Shown: positions 56,185-64,000 of the stretch, in pieces
How the letters are laid out: each line of letters opens with the position of its first letter
How positions within the stretch are numbered: the first letter of the stretch is position 1
Program-made: the position numbers and the translations under genes
Notes under the pieces: generated by a model
What the model was told of the DNA's origin: nothing
What the model saw: the letters and a program-made list of their open reading frames with translations, nothing else
The model's database searches: none
Source: Ignavibacteria bacterium
GTDB lineage: Bacteria > Bacteroidota > Ignavibacteria > Tepidaquicellales > Tepidaquicellaceae
Length of the DNA stretch: 64,000 nucleotides
NCBI GenBank assembly: GCA_019187405.1
Contig: JABAQZ010000001.1
Coordinates: 1-64,000 of the forward strand
Reading direction: 5' to 3'

Positions 56185-56652
56185 TTAATCCTCTTTTGGA
56201 GGTTTTAATATTTCCATATCAATTATTTTTTGCTCTTCCCTGCTTATCGAACCGTAACCCCATAATCCGCCGGAAGCTTTTGCCACCTGAACCCGGAAAG
56301 CCAGGTATCCTTTGTAAAATTCAGATGCAAACTTTTTATCGAGCTTCGGAATTATGTTGTTTATTTTTTTAAGTTCGTTAATTATATACTTTGATCTTTC
56401 TTCTGTATCTTTAGGTAAAGTTTTAAGAAGTGATTCAAGCGTTTCGTTAAAATGGCCGGAGACTTCTTCGTAATAATTCTGCATTATAGAATGCCTGTCG
56501 CGCGCTCTGAACTGTGCAATTCTTACTGCCCAGTCTTTTTCCTTGTTGTCAATTTCACCTTCTACTCCGGCGATTAAAATGGTTAAAAGCGCAGGCGCAT
56601 CGAGCATAAGCTGTGCTTCTTCGGGATTTAAAGATTTAAATTCGGGTATCAT
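56185..56652 (-). CDS. TerB-like protein, unknown function
   Basis: A 155-residue helical protein with no membrane segment. APALLTILIAGVEGEIDNKEKDWAVR resembles the TerB-like alpha-helical fold (ADG-type turn followed by acidic helix), and ASGGLWGYGSISREEQKIIDM resembles its end. The identification is weak. It stands alone between convergent tag (adjacent stop) and the divergent small membrane protein gene. It has no clear pathway link. Confidence 0.45.
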   Translation of the reverse strand: MIPEFKSLNPEEAQLMLDAPALLTILIAGVEGEIDNKEKDWAVRIAQFRARDRHSIMQNYYEEVSGHFNETLESLLKTLPKDTEERSKYIINELKKINNIIPKLDKKFASEFYKGYLAFRVQVAKASGGLWGYGSISREEQKIIDMEILKPPKED

Positions 56653-56731
56653 CTGTTTTTAAAATTGTAATTTATTCTGAATTTAAAAATAGTTGCTTTA
56701 TATTATATTTGTTTTAAACTGTTTTTTAATT

Positions 56732-57109
56732 TTGGATAAAAATAACAACTTAAAAAAAGAAAATCTCGGTAAATATTTTTTATACGGAATAATTGCAGCT
56801 GCTGTTTTATTTTTTGTATTAAAAGAAATAAATAAAGACGAGCCTGTTGTTAAAGCATTTAAACATAATTGGTCAACCGAAGCGGATTCAAATTTTGTAA
56901 AGTTATGTTATGATAAATATAAACCGCAGGTTAAAGACGATCTGATTAAACAGGAAACGATGAAAGCTTTTTGCAGATGCATGCTTGAGAAAATTAAATC
57001 AAAATATGACGAACAGGATGCTGATAAGATCTCCGATTCAGATATTAAACAATGGGATTCGGAATGCAGAGCGTCTATTCAAAATCCGAATAATTTAAAC
57101 TTAAAGTGA
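56732..57109 (+). CDS. Small membrane-anchored protein with conserved cysteines, unknown
   Basis: About 125 residues from TTG 56732 (TTG 56693 adds 13). One membrane segment (YFLYGIIAAAVLFFVL) is followed by a soluble domain with cysteines spaced FVKLCYDKY...FCRCMLEKI...DSECRASI, suggesting a disulphide-rich helical domain outside the membrane. Similar small proteins occur in Bacteroidota, to my memory, without a known role. It lies just before lplA with a 7-base gap, so it is probably co-transcribed. Confidence 0.55.
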   Translation: MDKNNNLKKENLGKYFLYGIIAAAVLFFVLKEINKDEPVVKAFKHNWSTEADSNFVKLCYDKYKPQVKDDLIKQETMKAFCRCMLEKIKSKYDEQDADKISDSDIKQWDSECRASIQNPNNLNLK

Positions 57110-57116
57110 AGTTTAA

Positions 57117-58109
57117 ATGCTGAAGTTAATTGATAACGGGAATATTTTTGATGCTTCCGTAAATCTCGCTGCCGAAGAATACTGTGTAAGAAATCTTAAT
57201 ATGGATAATGATTATCTGCTTTTATACATAAACGATCCTTCGGTAATCATAGGAAAGCATCAGAATACAATCGAAGAGATAAATTTAGATTACATTAACA
57301 CAAATGGCGTTAAAGTAGTTAGAAGAATTTCAGGAGGCGGCGCGGTGTATCATGACAGAGGCAATCTGAATTTCAGTTTTATAACCAGGCATTCTCACGA
57401 AAGCATTCATAATTTCCGTCTATTTACCGGACCTGTTATTAAAATGCTGAAAAAACTTGGAATTAATGCCGAACTTAATGGAAGAAACGACATTACTATT
57501 GAAGGCAGAAAAATCTCGGGCAATGCGCAGTTTACTGATACAAAGTCAATGTTCAGTCACGGAACACTGCTCTTTGATTCTAATCTGGAAAATGTTGTAA
57601 AAGCTCTAAATGTCAGACAGGAAAAAATCGAAAGCAAAGGCATTAAATCAGTTAAAAGCAGAGTTGCAAACATATCTGAATTTTTAAAAGAAAAAATCAG
57701 CATGGATGAATTTAAGAACCTGCTGATAAAAACCGTTTTTGAACAATATGAATCAATTCCTTTTTATAAACTGAATGAAGAAGAGTGGAAAGGAATAAAC
57801 AAACTTTCACAAGACAAGTATAAAAGTTGGGACTGGAATTTTGGCAGATCTCCCGAATTCAACATTCAGAAAGTAAACCGTTTTCCAATCGGGCAGATCG
57901 ATGCAAGGATTCATGTAAAAGACGGAATTATTGAAAGCATTAAGTTTTACGGAGATTTTCTCGGAGTAGGAGACTTATCCGAACTCGAGAATAAATTAAT
58001 CGGAAAAAAATATGATAAAAATTTTTTATCTGATTCACTGAAAAACGTCGATTTAAAGAGTTTTTTCGGGGATTTGAATCGTGACGAATTTATTTCATTT
58101 TTAATTTAA
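57117..58109 (+). CDS. lplA: Lipoate-protein ligase A
   Basis: A 330-residue enzyme attaching free lipoate to dehydrogenase and glycine-cleavage proteins through lipoyl-AMP. The family features are NLAAEEYCVRNL, PSVIIGKHQNTIEEINLDYI, VVRRISGGGAVYHDRGNLNFSFI with the glycine-rich loop, GRNDITIEGRKISGNAQ containing the conserved lysine, and HGTLLFDSN. The C-terminal accessory domain (about 240-330) is included. It shares no regulatory feature I can see. Confidence 0.93.
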   Translation: MLKLIDNGNIFDASVNLAAEEYCVRNLNMDNDYLLLYINDPSVIIGKHQNTIEEINLDYINTNGVKVVRRISGGGAVYHDRGNLNFSFITRHSHESIHNFRLFTGPVIKMLKKLGINAELNGRNDITIEGRKISGNAQFTDTKSMFSHGTLLFDSNLENVVKALNVRQEKIESKGIKSVKSRVANISEFLKEKISMDEFKNLLIKTVFEQYESIPFYKLNEEEWKGINKLSQDKYKSWDWNFGRSPEFNIQKVNRFPIGQIDARIHVKDGIIESIKFYGDFLGVGDLSELENKLIGKKYDKNFLSDSLKNVDLKSFFGDLNRDEFISFLI

Positions 58110-58168
58110 AATTTTTTTTAAAAAAATTTTTTTTTACGGAACTTTTCAGGAATCATTTCGTTATGGTG

Positions 58169-58193
58169 AATAACTTGACCTGTTCAAGTTATT
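58169..58193. other. Perfect hairpin in the lplA-recN gap
   Basis: AATAACTTGA (58169-58178) pairs with TCAAGTTATT (58184-58193). It is followed by GTTCTTTC, a weak T stretch, so it is either a terminator between the convergent lplA and recN genes or a small operator. The rest of the 243-bp gap is A/T runs. Confidence 0.5.
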
Positions 58194-58352
58194 GTTCTTT
58201 CATATTTGTTCTTCCTTTATTTTAATCTTCACGCGCTGTTATTTATGAGTGAATTCAGGACAAACGTACTGAAAAATAATGCGTTTATGTTATTAGCATA
58301 ACGATAAAATTTAAGTTCATTTACAAATAATCAGCGTCGTGAAGATTTTTTT

Positions 58353-60062
58353 TTATCCTTTTATAAGTTCCATTGCGCTTTTTCTTGAATTATCCGTTAT
58401 CTTTTCGCCGCTGATTAGTTTTGCAACTTCAATTATTTTTTCTTCTTTGGACAAAATTCTAATTTGAGCCGTTGTAAATCCGTTTATATCTGATTTACTT
58501 ACATTGAAATGCTTTAAGCTCATCGCTGCAATTTGCGGAAGGTGTGTAATGCAGATTATCTGATGTGTTTCTGATAATTTTTTAAGTATTTTCCCAACTT
58601 TTTGAGCTATTCTGCCGCTAATGCCGGCATCTATTTCGTCGAAAATTAATACCGGAATATCTGAATTTCCGGAAAGTACAGTCTTAATGGCAAGCATAAT
58701 TCTCGAAATTTCTCCGCCTGAAGCAGATTTTCTCAATGGAGAAAATTCAGATCCCTTGTTTGTTTTTATTAAAAATTCAGTTTCATCTATTCCATAAGCG
58801 CTTAATTTAATATATTCTTTCTTGTTCTTTACGGAATAAATATCTTTTTCATCACCTGTATTGAATTTAAATTCTACTTTAAACTCAGCTGATTCAAGTC
58901 CTATTTCATTTAGAAGTAAATTTATTCCTTTTTCCAGTTCGGCGGATTTTTTTATTCTTAAACTTGAAATTTTATTTGCCAGATTAAGGATTTTAATTTT
59001 TTGATTATTTAATTTCTGAAGCAGTTGATCCGCTTCAAAATCAAAATTATCCGCAATATTCAATTCCTCACTTAACTCTTCGGCTTTTGAAATTAATTCA
59101 CTTAATGTCAGATTGTATTTCCTTTTTAAAAAAGAAATTTTACTTAACCTATCTCTAATTTCCTCAATTAAAGCAGGATTAAAATCGATACTGCTTCTGT
59201 AATTATTAAGAGAAGCTGCACTCTCTTTGACAAGAATTTCGGCATTTTCGAGATCTTCTACTATTTTAATTAATGATGGATCAAACTCAGACGCTTTCTT
59301 TAATTCTTTTACGGAATAATTTATCAGAGACAAAGCATTTTTTTCATCATCAAAGAGAAAATTCAAGCTTGAATTCAGAGCAAGGGAAATGTCTTCCGAG
59401 TTTTCCATTTTTTTCAGATCGTTTTCAAGTTTTGCATCTTCGCCTTCGGATAAAGAGAGTGAATTGATTTCCTTTAGCTGAAAATCAATAAAGGATTTCC
59501 TAGATATCAGGTCTTCTTTTTTGAGAATGAGATTTTCGTATTTTTTTACATAATTACGGAATACTCCAAACTCATTTTTATATTCGTTTATCATATCAGG
59601 TTTACCACAATAATTATCTAAAATCTCAAGATGCGTATCTCTGTTAAGCAGTGATTGATGTTCGTTTTGAGAATGAATGTCAACAATATTATCACCGAGC
59701 TTTTTCATATCGGAGATATTTACCGGAACATCATTAACAAAATTTCTGCTTATGCCTTTTTTAAGAATTTCTCTTCTAAGAATAAGAGTTTCGGAGAATT
59801 CTTCTTCATCCGAAAGTATTTCTTTCAGCAGGTTTTTCAATTTTTTACTTTTAAGCGAGATAAATGCCTCAACGATTAGTTTTTCCTGTCCCTCCTTAAT
59901 AAGCGAATAATCTGCACGTTCTCCCAGAATCATCGACAACGCGTCGAGTATGACTGACTTTCCTGCTCCTGTTTCTCCTGTTAAAATATTTAGTCCTTCT
60001 GAAAAATCTATTTCAGCTTCCTTTATTATCAAATAATTTTTTATAATCAGTTTTTCTATCAT
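58353..60062 (-). CDS. recN: DNA repair protein RecN
   Basis: A 569-residue SMC-like ATPase that acts in double-strand break repair. The N-terminal half has LIIKNYLIIKEAEIDFSEGLNILTGETGAGKSVILDALS, with Walker A at 29-36, then a long coiled coil. The C-terminal half has the signature SASGGEISRIMLAIK, Walker B VLIFDEIDAGISG, and THLPQIAAM. Length is the family norm. The gap upstream (60063-60319) lies next to dnaA. Confidence 0.95.
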   Translation of the reverse strand: MIEKLIIKNYLIIKEAEIDFSEGLNILTGETGAGKSVILDALSMILGERADYSLIKEGQEKLIVEAFISLKSKKLKNLLKEILSDEEEFSETLILRREILKKGISRNFVNDVPVNISDMKKLGDNIVDIHSQNEHQSLLNRDTHLEILDNYCGKPDMINEYKNEFGVFRNYVKKYENLILKKEDLISRKSFIDFQLKEINSLSLSEGEDAKLENDLKKMENSEDISLALNSSLNFLFDDEKNALSLINYSVKELKKASEFDPSLIKIVEDLENAEILVKESAASLNNYRSSIDFNPALIEEIRDRLSKISFLKRKYNLTLSELISKAEELSEELNIADNFDFEADQLLQKLNNQKIKILNLANKISSLRIKKSAELEKGINLLLNEIGLESAEFKVEFKFNTGDEKDIYSVKNKKEYIKLSAYGIDETEFLIKTNKGSEFSPLRKSASGGEISRIMLAIKTVLSGNSDIPVLIFDEIDAGISGRIAQKVGKILKKLSETHQIICITHLPQIAAMSLKHFNVSKSDINGFTTAQIRILSKEEKIIEVAKLISGEKITDNSRKSAMELIKG

Positions 60063-60319
60063 TATTATTATTATTAATTATTTAAATAAAATTAGAAGCA
60101 GTAGTAGTGTTGTTAGTATTGTAAGTAAACGAACAAACATGATAATGTAAGTTCAAACCTTACTTACAACTTGTTAATAAAAATAACAGAATTAAGAAAT
60201 ATTAACAATTGAAGACAAAAGATTTTAATATAGAGGAATAATATTGTTAAGAAAGTAAAGTTATTAAAAACTTTATAACAAGTTTTTAAAATTTTCAGAA
60301 AAGAAAATTCCGGATATTG
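60063..60319. other. recN-dnaA intergenic region with a TTATTAACA-type box
   Basis: 257 AT-rich bases between recN and dnaA, both minus-strand. It opens with a run of ATT trinucleotides near 60063, and TGTTAATAA (reverse TTATTAACA) sits at 60172-60180. Other near-matches (ATATTAACA) follow. It could be part of a bipartite origin with the region upstream of dnaA. Confidence 0.45.
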
Positions 60320-61846
60320 TCAGAGATTTTTTAAAAGTTCTTTTATTTCCTGAACCTGAAGATTTATAGACGGATCTTTTTTAATTAATGTAGAAATGCT
60401 GTTATACGAATATAAAACTGTAGCATGATCTTTGCCGCCAAAGTTCAACCCGATGGATTCAAGCGTTAGAGAAGTAAGTTCTTTTGCAAGGTACATTGCA
60501 ATCTGTCTTGCCTGCGCAATTTCTTTTGTTCTTTTTCTCGAGAGTATTTGATTTTCAGAGATTTTAAAATAATTAGCAACGGTATAAATAATGTTTTCGA
60601 TGGAAATGTTTTTTGACCTGCGAATATTTCCCACGACTCTTGAAATAACATTTTCGGCTATTTCCATGCTGATTTCGCCTTTATATCTTAACACGCTGTC
60701 GGCGATTATTCCCACGATACAGCCTTCGATGGTCCGTATGCTATCTTTGACGTTGGTGGCAATCATGTGAACAACATCTTCTGGAACTTCAACACCGGCT
60801 TCGTCAAATTTATTCTGGATAATAGCAACGCGCATTTCCCAGTTAGGAGGCTGGATATCGGTCGTTATTCCCCATTGAAATCTTGATATTAATCTTTCTT
60901 CAATTCCCTTGATTTGATTTACTGGTTTATCGCTAGAAAAAATTATATGTTTTTTTTCGTTGTAAAGCGTGTTAAAAATCTGATACATAAAGTCCTGTGT
61001 TTTTTCTTTACCGCTGAGATACTGTATGTCGTCGAGAATGAGAACGTCAAGAGATTTATAGAACGAGTCAAGCTTTTTGGTGCCGTTTTTGTTTTGTGAA
61101 AAATCAATTCTGCTTTGTGCGATGTTGTTTGTAAACTGCGTGGTAAAATCCGGTGCGGTAGTATAATAAACTTTCTTGTCGGGATGTTTTTTTATAATTT
61201 CGTTTCCAATTGCCTGAACAAGGTGAGTTTTGCCCAGTCCAACGCCTCCATAAACAAAAAACGGGTTGTATGTTTTTCCGGGATTGTTTGTAATTGCAAA
61301 TGCTGCTGCAATGGCAAGTTCATTACTTTCGCCTTTTACAAAATTATCGAAAACATGTTTTTGGTTTAAGTTAGAATTAAACTCTTCGTGTGAAATTTCA
61401 TTTTTAATACTTACGGCGGATGTTTTTCCGGAAGTTTCATCTGTCTGGTTGGCATAACCGCTTTCCGTATCAAGCGAAACAGCATTTTCGTTATTGCTGC
61501 TAAAAAGACCCATCTGAGAAATTTCATAATTAAGTTTCCCGTTTTTTCCAAGCAGCGTTTCAACGATACCGGAAATTACTTTATTGTATCTTGATTCGAT
61601 GAGACCGTAGTAATCTTCGCTTGGAACCCTGATGGTAAGTACCGAATCTTCAAAACTTTTTGGAGAGATCACAGAAAACCAAGTGGAGATTTCGTTTTGC
61701 GTAAGTTTATCAGAGAGCAGTTCGAGAAACTGTTCCCAGACTTTATTAACACTATCATTTTGGTTTGAGGCAGCTAAAATTTTTTCGGCAGAGTCTGTTT
61801 TTTGAACAGAATTTTTACCAGAGCGGACGGTAGAATTTTTTGACAC
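60320..61846 (-). CDS. dnaA: Chromosomal replication initiator DnaA
   Basis: A 508-residue initiator. Domain I (about 33-105) starts with VWEQFLELLSDKLTQNEISTWF. A variable linker runs to 150. The AAA+ domain has Walker A GGVGLGKTH at 200-208, Walker B VLILDDIQYL, and the arginine-finger region RLISRFQWG. Domain IV carries the DNA-contact signature GGKDHATVLYSYN. It is a normal DnaA except for a serine-rich N-terminal extension (about 1-30). It is not beside dnaN, which is unusual but known in the FCB group. The strand start at 61846 borders the candidate origin. Confidence 0.97.
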   Translation of the reverse strand: MSKNSTVRSGKNSVQKTDSAEKILAASNQNDSVNKVWEQFLELLSDKLTQNEISTWFSVISPKSFEDSVLTIRVPSEDYYGLIESRYNKVISGIVETLLGKNGKLNYEISQMGLFSSNNENAVSLDTESGYANQTDETSGKTSAVSIKNEISHEEFNSNLNQKHVFDNFVKGESNELAIAAAFAITNNPGKTYNPFFVYGGVGLGKTHLVQAIGNEIIKKHPDKKVYYTTAPDFTTQFTNNIAQSRIDFSQNKNGTKKLDSFYKSLDVLILDDIQYLSGKEKTQDFMYQIFNTLYNEKKHIIFSSDKPVNQIKGIEERLISRFQWGITTDIQPPNWEMRVAIIQNKFDEAGVEVPEDVVHMIATNVKDSIRTIEGCIVGIIADSVLRYKGEISMEIAENVISRVVGNIRRSKNISIENIIYTVANYFKISENQILSRKRTKEIAQARQIAMYLAKELTSLTLESIGLNFGGKDHATVLYSYNSISTLIKKDPSINLQVQEIKELLKNL

Positions 61847-62202
61847 GCTAACAGAGTTTAATAATTATTAACAAATACAAGTGAGTTAATATTTTACTTT
61901 AGATACAAATAAAAAACAGTAAAGAAAAATTTTAAAAACGGGCTGATTTTAAACAGGCATAGAAAGATGTAACAGCTATGTATTTATATGAGTTATCCTT
62001 TATTTTAAAAGTTATTAACAATGCTTGTTAATAATTAAAGTTTCTTAATCCGATACGGGCAAGCGATAAAAAACAAGATAACAGTTATTAACAAAATACT
62101 AACAGAAATTTTTCCGTTTTTTTTCTTTAATAATATTACAGATAATGAATTTTATAGTCAAGTTTTAATTTAAATGTTAATGTTAAATTTTAAAAAAAAT
62201 TT
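61847..62202. other. Candidate oriC: AT-rich dnaA upstream region with TTATTAACA boxes
   Basis: 356 non-coding bases between the divergent dnaA and alr. The 9-mer TTATTAACA occurs at 61865, 62012 and 62085, and in reverse at 62026-62034. A further copy lies inside the dnaA start (61743-61751) and one in the recN-dnaA gap (60172). This differs from the usual DnaA box TTATCCACA only at two positions. A very A/T-rich stretch (about 62100-62200) could be the unwinding region. I found no canonical TTATCCACA here. Confidence 0.5.
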
Positions 62203-63426
62203 TTGAGATTAATAAACAGAAAAATTAATAAATACTTTTTAGAAAAAAGATTTTTTACTTTTAAAAAAAATTTTTCCTTTTTGAAAAAAATAATTAACGA
62301 TACTTATGCCGAGATTAATCTGAGTACATTAAGGAAAAATTTTGAAGCAATAAAAAAGTACGCCGGGAGAAATTCGGACAAAGGGAAGAAAATCTGTTCT
62401 ATTGTGAAAGCAAATGCTTACGGGCACGGGATGAATGAGATTGCAAAAGCACTTCTTGATTACGGGACAGATTATCTTGGAACGGCAAATTATTCCGAAT
62501 CGATCGAGCTTCACGATTATTTTAAAAAAAATACGAAGAAACAATTTTCGCTGTTATGTCTGGGGATACTAACCGAAAACGGAAAATTTTTTGAGGAGAT
62601 TATAAAAAGAAAAATAGAGGTTACTGTATCAGATATTAAAATAGCAGGATATCTGAATGATTATGCGAAAGGATTCAACAAAAAAATTAACATCCAGATA
62701 AAAGCAGACACGGGAATGAACAGAATAGGTTTTCCGGCTGACAGTTTGAAGGAAGCGGTCAGGAAGCTGAAAACTTTTGGCAACTTAAACATAAAAGGAA
62801 TATTCTCTCATTTTGCCGAAAGCGAAAATGCAAAAAGCGGATTTTCGTTGAAGCAGATTGCATTGTTTAAACAGCTGATAAAAGAATCGGAAGACAGCGG
62901 ATTCAAATTTGAGCTGAAGCACATCTGTAATACAGGAGGCATTTTAAATTTCAATGATCCCGAATTTAACATGGTAAGACCGGGAATTTCGCTATACGGA
63001 TATTATCCGGAAATTGGCAGACCGAAAAAAGAAATCGGAATTTCTCCGGTAATGACTCTGAAATCAAAAGTGAGTCAGCTTAAAACAGTAGATAAAAATG
63101 TCAGCATATCATACGGAAGAAAATATATTACGAAGAGAAAAACCAGAATTGCTTCAATACCTGTCGGTTACGGCGATGGGTATCCGCGGCTTCTTACGGG
63201 AAAATCCAAAATTCTTATTAACAAAAAATTTTACAAAGTATCAGGAACGATATGTATGGACTGGATTTTATCTGATGTAGGAAAAGAAAGCAGCGTATCA
63301 GTAAATGACGAAGTAATATTATTTGGCAGGGATCTTCCCGCAGACGAACCGGCAAGGCTTTGCGGAATGATACCTTATGAAATTCTCTGCGGAGTATCGT
63401 CGAGAGTGCAGAGAGTTTACGTTTAA
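62203..63426 (+). CDS. alr: Alanine racemase
   Basis: A 407-residue PLP enzyme converting L- to D-alanine for peptidoglycan. The PLP lysine is Lys69 in SIVKANAYGHG. GILTENGKFF, IQIKADTGMNRIGF, SHFAESEN, NTGGILNFNDPEFNMVRPGISLYGY and SYGRKYITKRKTRIASIPVGYGDGYPR all match the fold-type III family. The catalytic tyrosine is expected in the last part (GTICMDWI region nearby). A lysine- and phenylalanine-rich N-terminal extension of about 33 residues precedes the usual start (TYAEINLSTL). The TTG at 62203 is the only standard start in frame, so the extension may be real or the start non-standard. Confidence 0.94.
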   Translation: MRLINRKINKYFLEKRFFTFKKNFSFLKKIINDTYAEINLSTLRKNFEAIKKYAGRNSDKGKKICSIVKANAYGHGMNEIAKALLDYGTDYLGTANYSESIELHDYFKKNTKKQFSLLCLGILTENGKFFEEIIKRKIEVTVSDIKIAGYLNDYAKGFNKKINIQIKADTGMNRIGFPADSLKEAVRKLKTFGNLNIKGIFSHFAESENAKSGFSLKQIALFKQLIKESEDSGFKFELKHICNTGGILNFNDPEFNMVRPGISLYGYYPEIGRPKKEIGISPVMTLKSKVSQLKTVDKNVSISYGRKYITKRKTRIASIPVGYGDGYPRLLTGKSKILINKKFYKVSGTICMDWILSDVGKESSVSVNDEVILFGRDLPADEPARLCGMIPYEILCGVSSRVQRVYV

Positions 63427-63447
63427 AATTCACGGCATCAACATCAA

Positions 63448-64000
63448 ATGAACGACAAAAAGAAACATAGCTACATAAATTTTCTAATGCAGACAATCTG
63501 CAGGGAAATACTCCGTTACGATATCAGCGAATCACAGAAAAAATTTTTAAAAGAATTTACGACGAAGCTTACAGCTTCAGACGATTTGCTGAGAGATTTA
63601 TATTTGCTTGCGCACGTGAAGAATTTTAAAAATATCGGCAGATATCTAATTTTTGTAACGAAGAAGTTGGAGGAAAATGTAATAAACTTTGACAATCTTC
63701 TTTTTAATGCAGAGAAAGACAAAGCATATCTGAAAAACGAACTACTTATAAATTTTTCAAATCCCGAACTGAAAAATATTACTCTTGAGGATGAAAATAC
63801 TGATACGGCGGAAGATTACACGAGCTTTGAGAAAAACAACGAATCAATAGAAAGAGAATTTGAAGAAGAAACAGACGAAATAGAAACGGAAGACAATGAT
63901 GACGAAGAATTTTCATCAATTGACGAGGAAAGCGAAGAATATACAGGCAGCGGTAAGTATCTCGAGCTGATAAGATCGGAAGAACAATCCGAGATTGTGT
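63448..64000 (+). CDS. Partial protein with acidic C-terminal stretch, unknown
   Basis: An ATG-started frame open to the window edge (at least 184 codons). The first 110 residues are helical and basic/mixed (MNDKKKHSYINFLMQTICREILRYD start, then KKFLKEFTTKLTAS). They are followed by a very acidic low-complexity region (EREFEEETDEIETEDNDDEEF) and a return to mixed sequence (GKYLELIRSEEQSEIV). The 3' end is missing, so domain calls are unsafe. It follows alr by 21 bases on the same strand and may be in one transcript. No membrane segment or signal peptide is visible in the part seen. Confidence 0.7.
   Translation, partial: MNDKKKHSYINFLMQTICREILRYDISESQKKFLKEFTTKLTASDDLLRDLYLLAHVKNFKNIGRYLIFVTKKLEENVINFDNLLFNAEKDKAYLKNELLINFSNPELKNITLEDENTDTAEDYTSFEKNNESIEREFEEETDEIETEDNDDEEFSSIDEESEEYTGSGKYLELIRSEEQSEIV

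Overview
The window looks like a chromosomal segment from an AT-rich member of the FCB group, most likely Ignavibacteriota or a close relative. The reasons are: five secreted proteins that end in the YPNPFNP-type T9SS sorting domain; an alternative complex III (ACIII) respiratory locus; few Shine-Dalgarno sites; and many apparent TTG starts. The lineage is inferred from gene content. There is no rRNA and no complete mobile element in the window.

Layout. 1-10 kb: a tandem palindromic repeat, tRNA-Ser(CGA), a large cyclase/NTPase/TPR regulator, then a mostly plus-strand housekeeping run (YmdB-like phosphoesterase, O-methyltransferase, ComEA-like, PilM-like, rsmD, coaD). 10-16 kb: a minus-strand replication and cell-envelope cluster, dnaN-recF-dciA-like-gyrB-uppP. 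16-27 kb: the ACIII locus on the minus strand (actA, a small Tat-like ORF, actB, actC, an actD-actE fusion, then after a terminator an ATP-grasp ligase, actF and a mono-heme cytochrome c). 27-45 kb: a secreted-protein region. Three proteins share a C-terminal dockerin-like module and four carry T9SS domains, including a nine-heme cytochrome. Several intergenic repeats, psuG, an MgtC/DUF4010 membrane protein and tRNA-Phe with a duplicated 3' end also lie here. 45-53 kb: a vWA/propeller gene pair, Sua5, radA, and a GntR regulator coupled to a metallo-beta-lactamase-fold lipoprotein. 53-64 kb: a secreted LVIVD-type protein, a phage-like GH19 lysozyme, tag, lplA, recN, dnaA, a candidate origin, alr, and a partial acidic protein running off the end.

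How the genes fit together. ACIII passes electrons from quinol to cytochrome c and suggests aerobic respiration, although no terminal oxidase is in the window. The nine-heme T9SS cytochrome could place heme at the cell surface. The two replication loci (dnaN-gyrB cluster and dnaA) lie about 45 kb apart. The intergenic region upstream of dnaA, together with the start of dnaA and the recN-dnaA gap, is enriched for the 9-mer TTATTAACA, so this is the best origin candidate here.

Limits. All functions are read from sequence motifs and memory of protein families, without database searches. I do not claim a proven new system. The best leads are the shared dockerin-like C-terminal module, the ACIII locus with its extra ATP-grasp and Tat-like genes, the structured elements around 35.0-35.3 kb and 45.26-45.34 kb, the duplicated tRNA-Phe 3' end, and two genes whose true starts appear to be non-canonical.
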